Assembly: GCA_900319385.1 (NCBI GenBank)
Contig: ONOG01000014.1
Span: forward strand, 1-64,000
Reading direction: 5' to 3'
From: an uncultured Prevotellaceae bacterium
Lineage (GTDB): Bacteria > Bacteroidota > Bacteroidia > Bacteroidales > Bacteroidaceae
DNA length: 64,000 nt
Shown: positions 25,943 through 34,105 of the stretch, piece after piece
Layout of the letters: every line of letters starts with the position of its first letter
How positions within the stretch are numbered: position 1 is the first letter of the stretch
Program-made: the position numbers and the translations under genes
Notes under the pieces: model-generated
Told to the model about the DNA's origin: nothing
The model's input: only the letters and a program-made list of their open reading frames with translations
Database searches by the model: none

Positions 25943-28039
25943 ATGGTTGACCACATCAAATATGTATGTGCATTGGTTGCTATTCTATCAATGGTACTTA
26001 TATCTTGTGATGATAGAATAAAGTACATTGACTCCTATGTAATAGAAAAGAATGGCAAATATGGATTGATTGACTCTTTAGGAAATGAAATTTTGCCACC
26101 TGCTTACTTACAGGTTAGGAAAATCAATAATTCTGGGTTAGCTATTGTGGTATTGGATACCATCATCAGTCATAATAATGAAAAGCGAAATACTTGGTCT
26201 CTATTATTACAACCTCATGATACATTGAAAGTAAAGTATTCATACGTGAATCATGAAGGAAAGTTTCAATTCCCAGAACCGTTTGTCGGATGTGAACTTA
26301 TTAGAGAAGGTGTGAATGCTGATAATCTATTATATGAATTTTGTATCAACCATACGTTTAATTGTGGTTTAGCAGTCATTACAGATTCTATTTCACTGCT
26401 TAATGGATATATTAACATATCTGGCGATACTGTCATCCCCATAAGCTATGTTAAGGCCTCTTATTTTTCTGAGGACATCGCTCCTGTATTAACAAAAGTA
26501 GAGACAGATTCTGTGAACCATTCAATTGTGGAGAATACAGGGAAATATGGTTTTATAGATAAAGCTGGAAATAAAGTAAGTGATTTTAATTTTTCCTATC
26601 TGACCCCTTGTCACTACAATCGAGCTATTGCAGAGATTATTTACAATATAGAAATCGGAGAGGTCGAAACTATAGATGGTGAAATAACGAAAGAAGGCAA
26701 GTTGGTAAAGAAAAAAATAGAACGTAAGGGCGGTGACACTGAAACGGGTTGGGCTACATATCTGGTTGACGGGAAAGGTCAAATTATTGAGAAACTAAGT
26801 GTTGCAAATCGTTACAACAACTTCACTGAAGACAGTTTAGCAGTCATTGAGCCTAATGGCTTAGGAGCGTTCTTCGGTATGGGTTATAATTTTCTTGATT
26901 ATGATGGCTCTATATACAAAACGGACGGCAAACTATCCGATGATGAAAAAATATATATAATGGACAATAACCACATGTGTAAGGGGCACATGTCTGATGA
27001 TTTTGTCAAAATGGCAGTTACTTATTTCTCTGAGGGTTATGCTGGCGTTATGGTTGGAAATAAAGAGTGGGTATTCGTTGACAAAAATATGATGGTATGG
27101 CAGCCAGAAGAAGAACCTTATCAAAATATTTTGCCATTCTCATTTGGCTTAGCTGCAGTGAAATATAAAGGAAAATGGGGGTATGTTGATAAGGACTTTA
27201 ATTATACCATCCCATTAAAATACGATTCTTGTGGAATTGCTGGCCGTAATCTATGCAAAGTGTACAACTCTATACGAGAGCCTTTCATTACAAGTTATAT
27301 CAACAGGAAAGGTGAAGTAGTTTGGCAAAATACAGAATATATAAGTAGTTTTAGCCAAAAGAACAAAGCCAGTAATGCTAATTATGGAAAATGGAGAAAT
27401 ATCGATTACAAATATGAGCCTAAATCAGGTTCAATTGCATGGTATGTTGCATTATGTGTAATAGCTTTCATATTGCTTGTAGGATTTTGGTGTTACAAAT
27501 TATTGAGAAAAAGAACATCAAAGAGTATTCCTTTAACTAATGCCCAACTGGTTGAAGAGAAAGCTGAAGCACCACAAACAGAAGAAATAATAGAAGAATC
27601 GGTTGTAAATGAACCAGAAAATGAGAATCTGAGAATGGAGGATAAACACTTAGATAGTATTAATTTTAGTGAAACTTCTGACAAAGAAAGTACAAGCTTT
27701 TACTATCAGATTCACGAAAACAACCATGAAGATACTAACAATACCCAACAAGATTTTGAAGAAGAACTGCATGCATCCAGAAAAAATGAAAAAGAGAAAC
27801 ATGAGACTGAGCAAAACGGTTCTATGAGCACATTTGTTAAAATCATTGTGACAATTGGAGTTGTGTTTTTGTTTTTTATAGTTTTCGGGGCAATTGTTGG
27901 AATTAGAGGTGGTTCTGGTCATTCGACACCAGGCTTCTTAGGACTCATCGTCTTTGCTGCTTTAATTGGTGCCTTGAGAGCTATATGGAAAGGGAAAGGA
28001 AAAAAGAAAGAAGACAACAGTTCCATTTTACAAGAATAA
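25943..28039 (+). CDS. WG-repeat lipoprotein-like membrane protein
   Basis: The 698-residue protein contains WG (beta-turn) repeats: YGLIDSLGNEILPPAY (about 40-55), YGFIDKAGNKVSDFNF, WVFVDKNMM and WGYVDKDFNYTIPLKYDS. I chose the ATG at 25943 because it gives a lipoprotein-like signal (VCALVAILSMVLISC). The frame upstream overlaps the structured element. Further membrane segments are near residues about 503-522 (WYVALCVIAFILLVGFW), 633-655 and 665-682, with an acidic linker between. So most of the repeat part is outside the cytoplasm and the linker inside. A J-domain gene follows 7 bp later. Its role is unknown; WG proteins often bind other proteins or the envelope. Confidence 0.7.
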   Translation: MVDHIKYVCALVAILSMVLISCDDRIKYIDSYVIEKNGKYGLIDSLGNEILPPAYLQVRKINNSGLAIVVLDTIISHNNEKRNTWSLLLQPHDTLKVKYSYVNHEGKFQFPEPFVGCELIREGVNADNLLYEFCINHTFNCGLAVITDSISLLNGYINISGDTVIPISYVKASYFSEDIAPVLTKVETDSVNHSIVENTGKYGFIDKAGNKVSDFNFSYLTPCHYNRAIAEIIYNIEIGEVETIDGEITKEGKLVKKKIERKGGDTETGWATYLVDGKGQIIEKLSVANRYNNFTEDSLAVIEPNGLGAFFGMGYNFLDYDGSIYKTDGKLSDDEKIYIMDNNHMCKGHMSDDFVKMAVTYFSEGYAGVMVGNKEWVFVDKNMMVWQPEEEPYQNILPFSFGLAAVKYKGKWGYVDKDFNYTIPLKYDSCGIAGRNLCKVYNSIREPFITSYINRKGEVVWQNTEYISSFSQKNKASNANYGKWRNIDYKYEPKSGSIAWYVALCVIAFILLVGFWCYKLLRKRTSKSIPLTNAQLVEEKAEAPQTEEIIEESVVNEPENENLRMEDKHLDSINFSETSDKESTSFYYQIHENNHEDTNNTQQDFEEELHASRKNEKEKHETEQNGSMSTFVKIIVTIGVVFLFFIVFGAIVGIRGGSGHSTPGFLGLIVFAALIGALRAIWKGKGKKKEDNSSILQE

Positions 28040-28046
28040 TTGAAAT

Positions 28047-28526
28047 ATGTTCAAAGACTATTACCAAATATTAGGTGTTCAATTGACATCCTCTCGTCAA
28101 GACATAAAAAATGCTTATCGACAATTGTCATTAAAATGGCATCCAGACAAGAATCCTGGTTTTGATGTAACTGAAATAATGCAAGATATCAATGAGGCCT
28201 ACAAGATATTATGTGATGAAGAAAGCAGGGCGAGATATGATATAGAGTACCAGATTTTCGATTGTCAAAGAAGAAACCATCAGATTAAGAAATGGCAGGC
28301 GAGAGAGGAATATTGGAACTATGACTATGATGTAAAAGATGACAACTTAAAAGATGACATCGAAAGTGCCAGAAACTATGCAAGGAATCTAGTACGAGAT
28401 TTCCTAAATGGACTAAAAGAAACATCAAAAGTTGCAGCCAAAGGAGCATGGGAAGGTGCTTATGGGTACATAATTGCTGGCATTTTTCTAACAATCATAT
28501 TTGGACTAATTCGAGCCTGCATATAA
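28047..28526 (+). CDS. J-domain protein with C-terminal membrane anchor
   Basis: The 159-residue protein begins with a complete J domain (residues about 3-65) including the HPD motif in SLKWHPDKNPG and a helix with YRQLSLKW. It therefore can stimulate an Hsp70 (DnaK). The middle is charged, and residues about 139-157 (GYIIAGIFLTIIFGLIRAC) form a membrane anchor. It lacks the G/F and zinc regions of DnaJ, so it is a type III J-protein. It starts 7 bp after the WG-repeat gene and is surely cotranscribed, which suggests that the pair recruits DnaK to an envelope structure. Confidence 0.82.
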   Translation: MFKDYYQILGVQLTSSRQDIKNAYRQLSLKWHPDKNPGFDVTEIMQDINEAYKILCDEESRARYDIEYQIFDCQRRNHQIKKWQAREEYWNYDYDVKDDNLKDDIESARNYARNLVRDFLNGLKETSKVAAKGAWEGAYGYIIAGIFLTIIFGLIRACI

Positions 28527-28570
28527 AAAAAGAGAAAGTGTGACTTTTCGAACACACCTCCTCTTTGAGG

Positions 28571-28843
28571 TTAAGCTATGGCTTGGAATACTACTTTTGT
28601 CGTGTAATCTCCTTTGGAATCCGTTCCGCCAAAGCTCTCAATAATGACAGGGAATAATCCTATCTCAGAACACAAAACATTGAGGACATGAGCAATAACA
28701 TCCCTTGCCATATCCCTAGGCCTTCCTCTGAATGGAAATCCCTTACACTTCGCCACAATAATGGCATCCCTCACTTGCTCGAATTCTTTCAAGCCTCTCA
28801 AACATGCTTCACTTATGAAACCATTGATATATGTTATCTCCAT
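28571..28843 (-). CDS. Hypothetical protein (90 residues)
   Basis: I do not recognise this protein. It starts MEITYINGF, has a basic middle (CKGFPFRGRPRDMARDVIAH) and ends with mixed polar sequence. No signal or membrane segment is seen from the chosen ATG at 28843. A consensus promoter box lies at 28878-28885, which supports this start over an upstream one that would cross the promoter. It is a monocistronic orphan in the AT-rich island, convergent with the J-domain gene. Confidence 0.5.
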   Translation of the reverse strand: MEITYINGFISEACLRGLKEFEQVRDAIIVAKCKGFPFRGRPRDMARDVIAHVLNVLCSEIGLFPVIIESFGGTDSKGDYTTKVVFQAIA

Positions 28844-28877
28844 ATTTATTATTGCCACTAATATTATAGTGACAGTA

Positions 28878-28885
28878 CAAAGATA
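28878..28885 (-). promoter_or_regulatory. -7 box for the 90-residue orphan gene
   Basis: The minus strand reads TATCTTTG, a perfect TAnnTTTG match, 35 nt before the ATG. Confidence 0.55.
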
Positions 28886-28965
28886 CATACTATTTTGCAG
28901 AGTCACAATAGGCTAACTAAAATCCTAAGCAGATATAACTATTTTACTAATTGCAATGGGCTATG

Positions 28966-29289
28966 TTATTGGATCCAGTGGAAATACACATAGAAATCAA
29001 TCTCCATTGCAATCGTTATGATTGAAAGTAGGGAAAGGGAACCAACCACATAGAACAGGTTCGTGGAAATCCAAAAAACATCGTTGTTCTTCACGATGTC
29101 TGTGAGTCGTTGGCTATGCTTCTGCCAACTATCTTCCTGCTGTTTGTGGTGGTCGTCAAGTGTCTGTTTCTCTTGCTCCATCCATTGGTCATGAAGTTCG
29201 TGCATCTTCTGCCAGTCAGCATCTGAGACATTCACCGACACCTTCAACACATTCACCGACACCTTCAACTTTGTGGGCGCATCTTCCAT
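28966..29289 (-). CDS. Small membrane protein with a tandem 7-residue repeat
   Basis: The 107-residue protein begins with the repeated unit LKVSVNV-LKVSVNV, made by a 21-bp direct duplication at 29231-29269. A charged coiled stretch follows (about 25-66), then one hydrophobic segment (about 75-95, LFYVVGSLSLLSIITIAMEI). I recognise no family. A TAnnTTTG box (TACTTTTG, minus strand) lies at 29327-29334, 38 nt upstream. It is another orphan of the accessory island. Confidence 0.5.
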   Translation of the reverse strand: MEDAPTKLKVSVNVLKVSVNVSDADWQKMHELHDQWMEQEKQTLDDHHKQQEDSWQKHSQRLTDIVKNNDVFWISTNLFYVVGSLSLLSIITIAMEIDFYVYFHWIQ

Positions 29290-29326
29290 GACTTGGTCGA
29301 TGTGTTCAACAATCGGATTAACTATG

Positions 29327-29334
29327 CAAAAGTA
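29327..29334 (-). promoter_or_regulatory. -7 box for the 107-residue membrane protein
   Basis: The minus strand reads TACTTTTG, matching TAnnTTTG, 38 nt before the start codon. Confidence 0.45.
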
Positions 29335-29517
29335 GTGAAATAATTCGGATTACACAAATGAAAAGGAGAAAAAAATGAAAGAGAGAACATAAGCATCAAA
29401 AGCATCAAAAGCAGAAGAAAGTCTTTTTTCGATGTTTTTCGGGGCATTCCTTTGGTTTTCCGCCCGTTTCATCGTATCTTCGCAGTTGGAATTATCAACA
29501 CATAAACCAAACACCTA

Positions 29518-30636
29518 ATGAAACGACTCATCGGCATTACCCATTCCACCCAGCCATTGGAATGGCTGGCTACCACTGACAAGCCCTGCTGGGGCTTCCT
29601 GCCACGAATTTGTCACCTCTCCCCCAAGTCGTACTTCGTACTTTGTATCTTGTACTTCTTTTCACTTTTCACCCTCACCGCCTCTGCCCAGTTTGTCACC
29701 ATCGAGAACGGACGCGAATGGGTGGACACCGAAGGCTATATCGTTCAGGCGCACGGCGGCAACTTCCTGCACAAGGACGGCGTGTGGTACCTCGTCGGCG
29801 AGGATCGCAGCCGCACGTGGATGCCGGATGTCAATCTGTACAGTTCGACCGACTTCGTAAACTGGAAGTTTGAACGGAAGATCATCCAGAACCGCAAGAG
29901 CCATCCCGACCTCGGAACCAAGCGTATGATCGAGCGTCCCAAGCTGCTCTACTGCGAGGAGACGGGAAAGTACGTGGTGTGGTGCCACTGGGAGGCTCAC
30001 GACTATTCGGCCAGTGAGGCTGCCGTGTTCGAGTGCGACTCGGTGAACGGCGACTACCAGTACGTGTGGAGCGGACGTCCGATGGGCACGAAGTCGCGCG
30101 ACTGCAACGTGTTTGTCGATAACGACGGCACAACGTACTTCATCTCGACGACGGACGAAAACACCAATCTCGGTCTCTTTATGATGATGACCGACTATCG
30201 GCGCGTATTCACGAAGACAGTGCTCTGCGAAGGGATGCGCCGCGAGGCACCCGCCATCGTCCACATCGACGACACGTACTACATGATTTCGTCGGCCTGC
30301 ACGGGCTGGGACCCCAACCAAGCCAAGCTATCGACAAGCAACCACCTGCACATGAACTGGACACCGCTGCGCAACATCGGCGACCGTATCGCCTACGACA
30401 CGCAGGCCTCGTCCATTCTCACCATCCGCGGCACGGAGCAGACCGTCTATCTCTACGTCGGCGATCGCTGGATGGACCCCTCGCTGCCAGAATCGAAGAT
30501 TATCATCCTGCCCATCGAATGGCGCAACCCACTGACAGGCGAACTCTCGCAAACAAAAGATGAGAACCATCCGGAGATGGTTCTCAACTACAGGGATTCG
30601 TTCAAGATAGACTTTGAACGCGGGGTGTGGAAGTGA
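29518..30636 (+). CDS. Secreted GH43-like beta-propeller glycosidase
   Basis: The 372-residue protein has a GH43 propeller like the galactan-acting subfamilies (GH43_24/34): QAHGGNFLHKDGVWYLVGED (about 78-97), IERPKLLYCEETGKYVVWCH (about 138-157), D195 in SRDCNVFVD and E243 in RREAPAIV. The ATG at 29518 is the only start before the signal peptide. The first 55 residues are unusual: codons 13-22 come from a palindromic intergenic repeat (CCAGCCATT-GG-AATGGCTGG) and codons 38-48 (SYFVLCILYFF) from TTCGTACTTTGTATCTTGTAC-type DNA. Hydrophobic core and SAQ cleavage site remain, so it is probably still exported. A weak box TATCTTCG precedes it. Confidence 0.78.
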   Translation: MKRLIGITHSTQPLEWLATTDKPCWGFLPRICHLSPKSYFVLCILYFFSLFTLTASAQFVTIENGREWVDTEGYIVQAHGGNFLHKDGVWYLVGEDRSRTWMPDVNLYSSTDFVNWKFERKIIQNRKSHPDLGTKRMIERPKLLYCEETGKYVVWCHWEAHDYSASEAAVFECDSVNGDYQYVWSGRPMGTKSRDCNVFVDNDGTTYFISTTDENTNLGLFMMMTDYRRVFTKTVLCEGMRREAPAIVHIDDTYYMISSACTGWDPNQAKLSTSNHLHMNWTPLRNIGDRIAYDTQASSILTIRGTEQTVYLYVGDRWMDPSLPESKIIILPIEWRNPLTGELSQTKDENHPEMVLNYRDSFKIDFERGVWK

Positions 30637-30642
30637 AGAAGG

Positions 30643-30909
30643 TCAAGCTAAAAAACCAGCTTCCCGCCAGTCGGCCAGCAGTTTTTCGCAGTCGCGGCGG
30701 GCTGTTTCTTCGTCCACTTCGTAGTTGTCGGTCAACACTTTGACCATGTCGTCGAGGGTAAAATCCTTGCCTTCGACGCCATGCCACACGTCGGCAGCCG
30801 ACTCGTTCATGCTGATGACCTTGGTAAAGTCGATGTTCTCCAAGCCATGACCGATGACAATGTTCTCTCCGCAAATGTCGCGAAGTTCAAATCCTTCCTT
30901 GATCTTCAT
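30643..30909 (-). CDS. PqqD-family peptide-binding protein
   Basis: The 88-residue protein is PqqD-like: a winged fold with the segment NESAADVWHGVEGKDFTLDDMVKVL split between a W and a helix, then a C-terminal ARRDCEKLLADWREAGFL. PqqD domains bind precursor peptides and present them to modifying enzymes. It is last in a leftward operon after an S24/S26-like peptidase, an HprK-like kinase and a secreted protein. No radical-SAM enzyme, cyclase or precursor gene is seen beside it, so what it carries is unknown. Confidence 0.8.
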   Translation of the reverse strand: MKIKEGFELRDICGENIVIGHGLENIDFTKVISMNESAADVWHGVEGKDFTLDDMVKVLTDNYEVDEETARRDCEKLLADWREAGFLA

Positions 30910-30946
30910 GTATGTGAGTTTTGGTTTTTTGAGTTTTTATGTTTTT

Positions 30947-30970
30947 AAGTCGGGACGCCCGCGCTCCGAC
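30947..30970. repeat. REP-like GC palindrome
   Basis: GTCGGGACGCCC followed by GCGCTCCGAC forms an imperfect palindrome in the gap between the pqqD-like and peptidase genes. A related hairpin lies at 2176-2198, and CGCGCTCCGAC recurs at about 18666. Adjacent AAAACATAAAAACTC-type sequence repeats the 18677-18702 stretch in inverse. Confidence 0.5.
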
Positions 30971-30987
30971 GACTTTTAAGTTTCTTA

Positions 30988-31506
30988 TTATCTTTTTCGC
31001 CACCGTGCAGGCAGTTCCCTCAACCAGAGCAGACGGTAGGCCGCCAGCAGATATCGGCGAACGGGCAGCAGAGCTGGCCACACACGGCTGTAGATGCGCC
31101 AGAAGCGTGAGTCAGCAGTTTCCCATCGCTTTCCCTTCCGCTCAAATGCGCAGGCTATGCAGCGAATGTCGCGCAAGAGGCAACTCTCCGTGCCGCGTAT
31201 GTTGCCGTCGCCGCGCAGGGTGACGCGTGCCTCGGGGTCGCTGGTGGGCGTCTTGACAGGCTGTCCCTCGGGCGTGTGAAGGGCATCGATGCGATGCAGA
31301 ACGTAGTGACCTGGCTCTATCTCAGCCAGCACCACATCGCCCACTCTGTAGCTCTCAGCCTTTGCCAGTACGGCCACGTCGCGGCCGCTCTCAAGAAACG
31401 GACGCATACTGTTTCCCTTTGCCCGTATCGACACCTGATGTCCTTCGGCGACAAGGGAACACACATGCGGCAGGAACTCTGCATTGTTCAGCTGTACGAC
31501 TCGCAT
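30988..31506 (-). CDS. S24/S26-family peptidase-like protein
   Basis: The 172-residue protein has the signal-peptidase/LexA-type core: KGNSMRPFLESGRDVAVL (about 31-48) with the candidate nucleophile serine in GNSM, then VGDVVLAEIEPGHYVLHRI (about 57-75). The general base is not clear; a lysine is expected near VLHRI but R is present, so the activity is uncertain. The C-terminal 50 residues are basic and aromatic (RIYSRVWPALLPVRRYLLAA), possibly membrane-associated. It lies 30 bp downstream of the HprK-like gene and 78 bp upstream of pqqD-like, and is likely part of the same operon. Confidence 0.75.
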   Translation of the reverse strand: MRVVQLNNAEFLPHVCSLVAEGHQVSIRAKGNSMRPFLESGRDVAVLAKAESYRVGDVVLAEIEPGHYVLHRIDALHTPEGQPVKTPTSDPEARVTLRGDGNIRGTESCLLRDIRCIACAFERKGKRWETADSRFWRIYSRVWPALLPVRRYLLAAYRLLWLRELPARWRKR

Positions 31507-31535
31507 CCTGATAGCTTATAATTTACAATCCAAGG

Positions 31536-32411
31536 TTATAAAGTGATGGTGTCGTGCGACAAGCGCACAGCCGCTTCGTCGGGCAGGTTCTCCAGATAGA
31601 ACGTCGGCACGTGCTCCATGATGTGCGTCACGCCAGTCGTGATGCCGCCATAGATCCGTTTGTCCCACTTCATCACGCTGCACGAAGGCAACAGCGAGGC
31701 GAATGCCTCGACCACCGTCTGCCGACGAATCTTGTTGTAAGGAGCCTGCTTCAGCTGCACGAACGCCCCGATGGGAGCCTCGATGTTGCGGTAGCACGGC
31801 GTCTTTCCGCTCCACGGCGAACCGAACACCACGCCCTGACCATCGACGAAGCGCACGACTGGATTGTCGTCGTTCATCAAGTCCGTGCCAGGAATGTATT
31901 TCAGCCAGTTGCCCGTATGCGTACTCTTGCCCGTGCCGCTCACGCCGAGGAAGAGGTAACCACGGCCCTTCTCGCGCACCACCGAAGCGTGCATGAGCAG
32001 CGTATCCTGATCGGCAGCCGCAAAGGCATACATCATCATCAGTGCATTGTTCAGACCAAACGTGCGCATGGTCAAATTGCCATTCAGAGCCACCGTACCC
32101 CGACTGAAGTCGGCCGATGCCTCCAGCAGACAAGCCTGACGTCCGAGAAAGTCGGTGATGTGGATTTCGTACGAGCCGTCTTTCCTCAGATATACGCCAT
32201 GGTTATTCCCGCCACAGTCGAACTGGCCGACCTCCTCGCCCCACTCCTTCGAGCGGAACGTATCATCGACCGTCAGCTCAAACAATACGGGCGCATCGTC
32301 CACCGGCACCTCAAACGGTGCGCTCGAAGGGATGATGCGCTCATCGTTCTTGCCGCCTTCGGCAAAGATGACCCGATACGGCAGGCGACCCACTCTATAT
32401 TGCTTCTTCAT
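31536..32411 (-). CDS. HprK/PEPCK-like P-loop kinase
   Basis: The 291-residue protein resembles the HPr-kinase/phosphoenolpyruvate-carboxykinase fold used in several peptide-modification clusters. A Walker-like motif FLGVSGTGKSTHTGNW lies at about 153-168, preceded by LLMHASVVREKGRGYLF and followed by MNDDNPVVR and FGSPWSGK. I chose the ATG at 32411 (MKKQYRVGRLPYRV), which overlaps the upstream gene end by a TCATG-type junction. In lasso-peptide loci such kinases accompany PqqD-like and peptidase genes, but the cyclase is absent here. Bacteroidales often carry this set as a free-standing cluster. Confidence 0.75.
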   Translation of the reverse strand: MKKQYRVGRLPYRVIFAEGGKNDERIIPSSAPFEVPVDDAPVLFELTVDDTFRSKEWGEEVGQFDCGGNNHGVYLRKDGSYEIHITDFLGRQACLLEASADFSRGTVALNGNLTMRTFGLNNALMMMYAFAAADQDTLLMHASVVREKGRGYLFLGVSGTGKSTHTGNWLKYIPGTDLMNDDNPVVRFVDGQGVVFGSPWSGKTPCYRNIEAPIGAFVQLKQAPYNKIRRQTVVEAFASLLPSCSVMKWDKRIYGGITTGVTHIMEHVPTFYLENLPDEAAVRLSHDTITL

Positions 32412-32412
32412 G

Positions 32413-32928
32413 TCAGAAAGCCACGTTGTCGTAGTCAGGTTTGGTAAACTTGAAACTGTCGGCAGGCACCACAATCAGGTTGCTCGTGCCCATGTCCAGA
32501 TAGCGTTTCTTCATCTTGTAGAACCGCTTCGACGTCTTGCTGCGCTTAGCTGCGTAGAACACGCAGGTCGTCTCGTGCTGCACGCCGTAGTGCTCCATCA
32601 GATAGTCCTTGAACTGTTGGCTGAAGTCTGCACGATACGGCAGGAACTTATACTTCTTCGTCAGCCGCAAGTGAGTCACCGGCAGCACCTCCGACAGATA
32701 GACCGTCGAGTCATTAAAGTTCGTCCCGACGCCGAAGATGTAAACCACGTCCGCCTCCGACGGCGCATGTTTCTTCTCCCATTCTTCCTGCTTGGCACGT
32801 TCCTTCTCGGCCTGTGCCAGTTGTTTCTCGGCTCGGCGCTCCTCCTTACTCTTTTTTGTCTCCTGCGCCGTAGCCGAAATCGGCAGCAGCAGCGCGAGCA
32901 ACAAGGTGTATTTCAGTATCTTTTTCAT
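32413..32928 (-). CDS. Secreted protein of unknown function
   Basis: The 171-residue protein has a signal peptide (MKKILKYTLLLALLLPISATAQ split over residues 1-22) and a charged coiled part (about 25-55, KKSKEERRAEKQLAQAEKER). A compact domain follows with VVYIFGVGTNFNDSTVYLSE and ends FTKPDYDNVAF. I do not recognise the family. It is the first gene of the HprK/S24-26/PqqD operon, and its stop is next to the HprK-like ATG. A promoter box is 22 nt upstream of the ATG at 32928. It could be the partner or substrate of the operon's enzymes. Confidence 0.6.
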   Translation of the reverse strand: MKKILKYTLLLALLLPISATAQETKKSKEERRAEKQLAQAEKERAKQEEWEKKHAPSEADVVYIFGVGTNFNDSTVYLSEVLPVTHLRLTKKYKFLPYRADFSQQFKDYLMEHYGVQHETTCVFYAAKRSKTSKRFYKMKKRYLDMGTSNLIVVPADSFKFTKPDYDNVAF

Positions 32929-32949
32929 TGTCCTGTACATTTTATCATG

Positions 32950-32957
32950 CAAAGGTA
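32950..32957 (-). promoter_or_regulatory. -7 box of the HprK/PqqD operon
   Basis: The minus strand reads TACCTTTG, matching TAnnTTTG, 22 nt before the chosen ATG at 32928. It excludes the longer upstream open frame. Confidence 0.65.
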
Positions 32958-33103
32958 CGAACAATAATTGAGAATTGAAAATCGAGAATTGAAAAAGCGC
33001 AGCATTATAACATTCTTTGACGTTCAAGAAGAGAAACACTGCTATAGGTCGAATATTCATGACGTCTCTCAACTGTTAACCAAACAAGGAATTCGTCATT
33101 TAA

Positions 33104-33238
33104 ATGAAGAAAAAGTACAATCTCAAAATCGAGCACTTTTCTACCCACACCATGCGAAAGACTTTTGGTCGCAAGGTGTACGAGAGTGCAGGGACAGATG
33201 CGGCAATGGCACTGATGAGGGCCTCAGTAAAGGCTTAG
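33104..33238 (+). pseudogene. Tyrosine recombinase (integrase) C-terminal fragment
   Basis: These 44 codons read as the catalytic core of a Bacteroidetes-type integrase: FSTHTMRKTFGRKVYESAG contains the H-x-x-R box of the tyrosine recombinases. The frame has a stop directly upstream of its ATG and ends at 33238, before the expected HSS and catalytic tyrosine. So it is a broken piece of a mobile element. It lies between the PqqD operon promoter and an AT-rich gene pair. Confidence 0.7.
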
Positions 33239-33617
33239 AACAAGCAAGCTTTACTCCGTGGTTTGTAAATGAGATTGTAGAATCCTTTTGCAACACTTAC
33301 AAGAAAAATCATAAATTGAGCGATGAACATTATTTTGTAGGTGATATAAATGAATTAAACAAAAGGATTGATGATTATAACGAGTTTTTAACAGACATTG
33401 CTCTTGTTTGTGGAGGGCCAAATTGAAAGTATGTTCCGATTGTTTGAGTTATATTAGAAAACTTTATAGAGATATAGATTATATGACACAGAGTATGTCT
33501 GATTACAGGGCTTCTATAGTAAATTACAAAATTGCCATAGAACCATGTGGTTTGTCATTTAAGCAGATTTCCTCAGAAATAAAGTTGCCTTATGTTTAGT
33601 GGTTTTTGTGTTGCTAA
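33239..33617 (+). other. AT-rich region with possible remnant frames
   Basis: After the integrase fragment the sequence holds two short unlinked open stretches (SFCNTYKKNHKLSDEHYFV-like to 33426 and KVCSDCLSYIRKLYRDIDYM-like to 33599). They might be one gene split by a frameshift near 33420. I find no domain and no start signal, so I do not call a gene. Confidence 0.35.
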
Positions 33618-33649
33618 TTTGGATGTTTTTTCATTAATTGCTATCTTTG
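33618..33649 (+). promoter_or_regulatory. Promoter of the lipoprotein pair
   Basis: TTTG at 33618-33621 and TATCTTTG at 33642-33649 are 20 bp apart and both match the consensus. The ATG follows 29 nt after. Confidence 0.7.
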
Positions 33650-33678
33650 CACACCATAACAATAAATAGATCTTGGAC

Positions 33679-34101
33679 ATGAAGAAAATAATTCTTTTTT
33701 TACTTATTCCTTTAGTTGCTGTTTCGTGTAATAATAAGAGCAGCAAGGATAATGGGACAATCAATCAAACACAAGAAATGTTGCAAGGTGCTTGGTACAC
33801 AACCACATTAGAAGCAAATGGTCAAGTTATAAACACAAACGAGCATCCTGACGCCCTTTCTTCATTCGTGTTTAAAGATGACAAGGTTAAACTCATTCAA
33901 CTTGGAAATGATTCGGAAAATGTAGGTGTTTTCAAATTAAGTAACGATACTATTTATATCTATGATATTATTAATAACACTAAGGTAATGTCAATAAAGA
34001 TAGATAAGGTTACTGAGAAGAATTTAGATATTACTATTCTTGGTCAAAATATTAAAATGATGATGAAGAGAATGGATGATGAAAATGAATTAAACAAATA
34101 G
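33679..34101 (+). CDS. Lipocalin-like small lipoprotein
   Basis: The 140-residue protein has a lipoprotein signal (KKIILFLLIPLVAVSC, cysteine at about 17). The mature part starts with MLQGAWYTT, the W of a lipocalin-like beta-barrel start, and continues as beta strands (SSFVFKDDKVKLIQLG, GVFKLSNDTIYIYDI). This fits the Bacteroidales DUF5004/lipocalin-like families; I cannot say which. I chose the ATG at 33679; a TTG two codons earlier is also open. The partner lipoprotein gene begins 4 bp downstream. Confidence 0.65.
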   Translation: MKKIILFLLIPLVAVSCNNKSSKDNGTINQTQEMLQGAWYTTTLEANGQVINTNEHPDALSSFVFKDDKVKLIQLGNDSENVGVFKLSNDTIYIYDIINNTKVMSIKIDKVTEKNLDITILGQNIKMMMKRMDDENELNK

Positions 34102-34105
34102 AATT

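Noticed and set aside
32968..33426. 152-codon frame overlapping the integrase fragment
   Set aside because: It starts in a microsatellite and crosses the integrase remnant in a different frame, and only the tail might be real. Evidence is too thin to call a gene.
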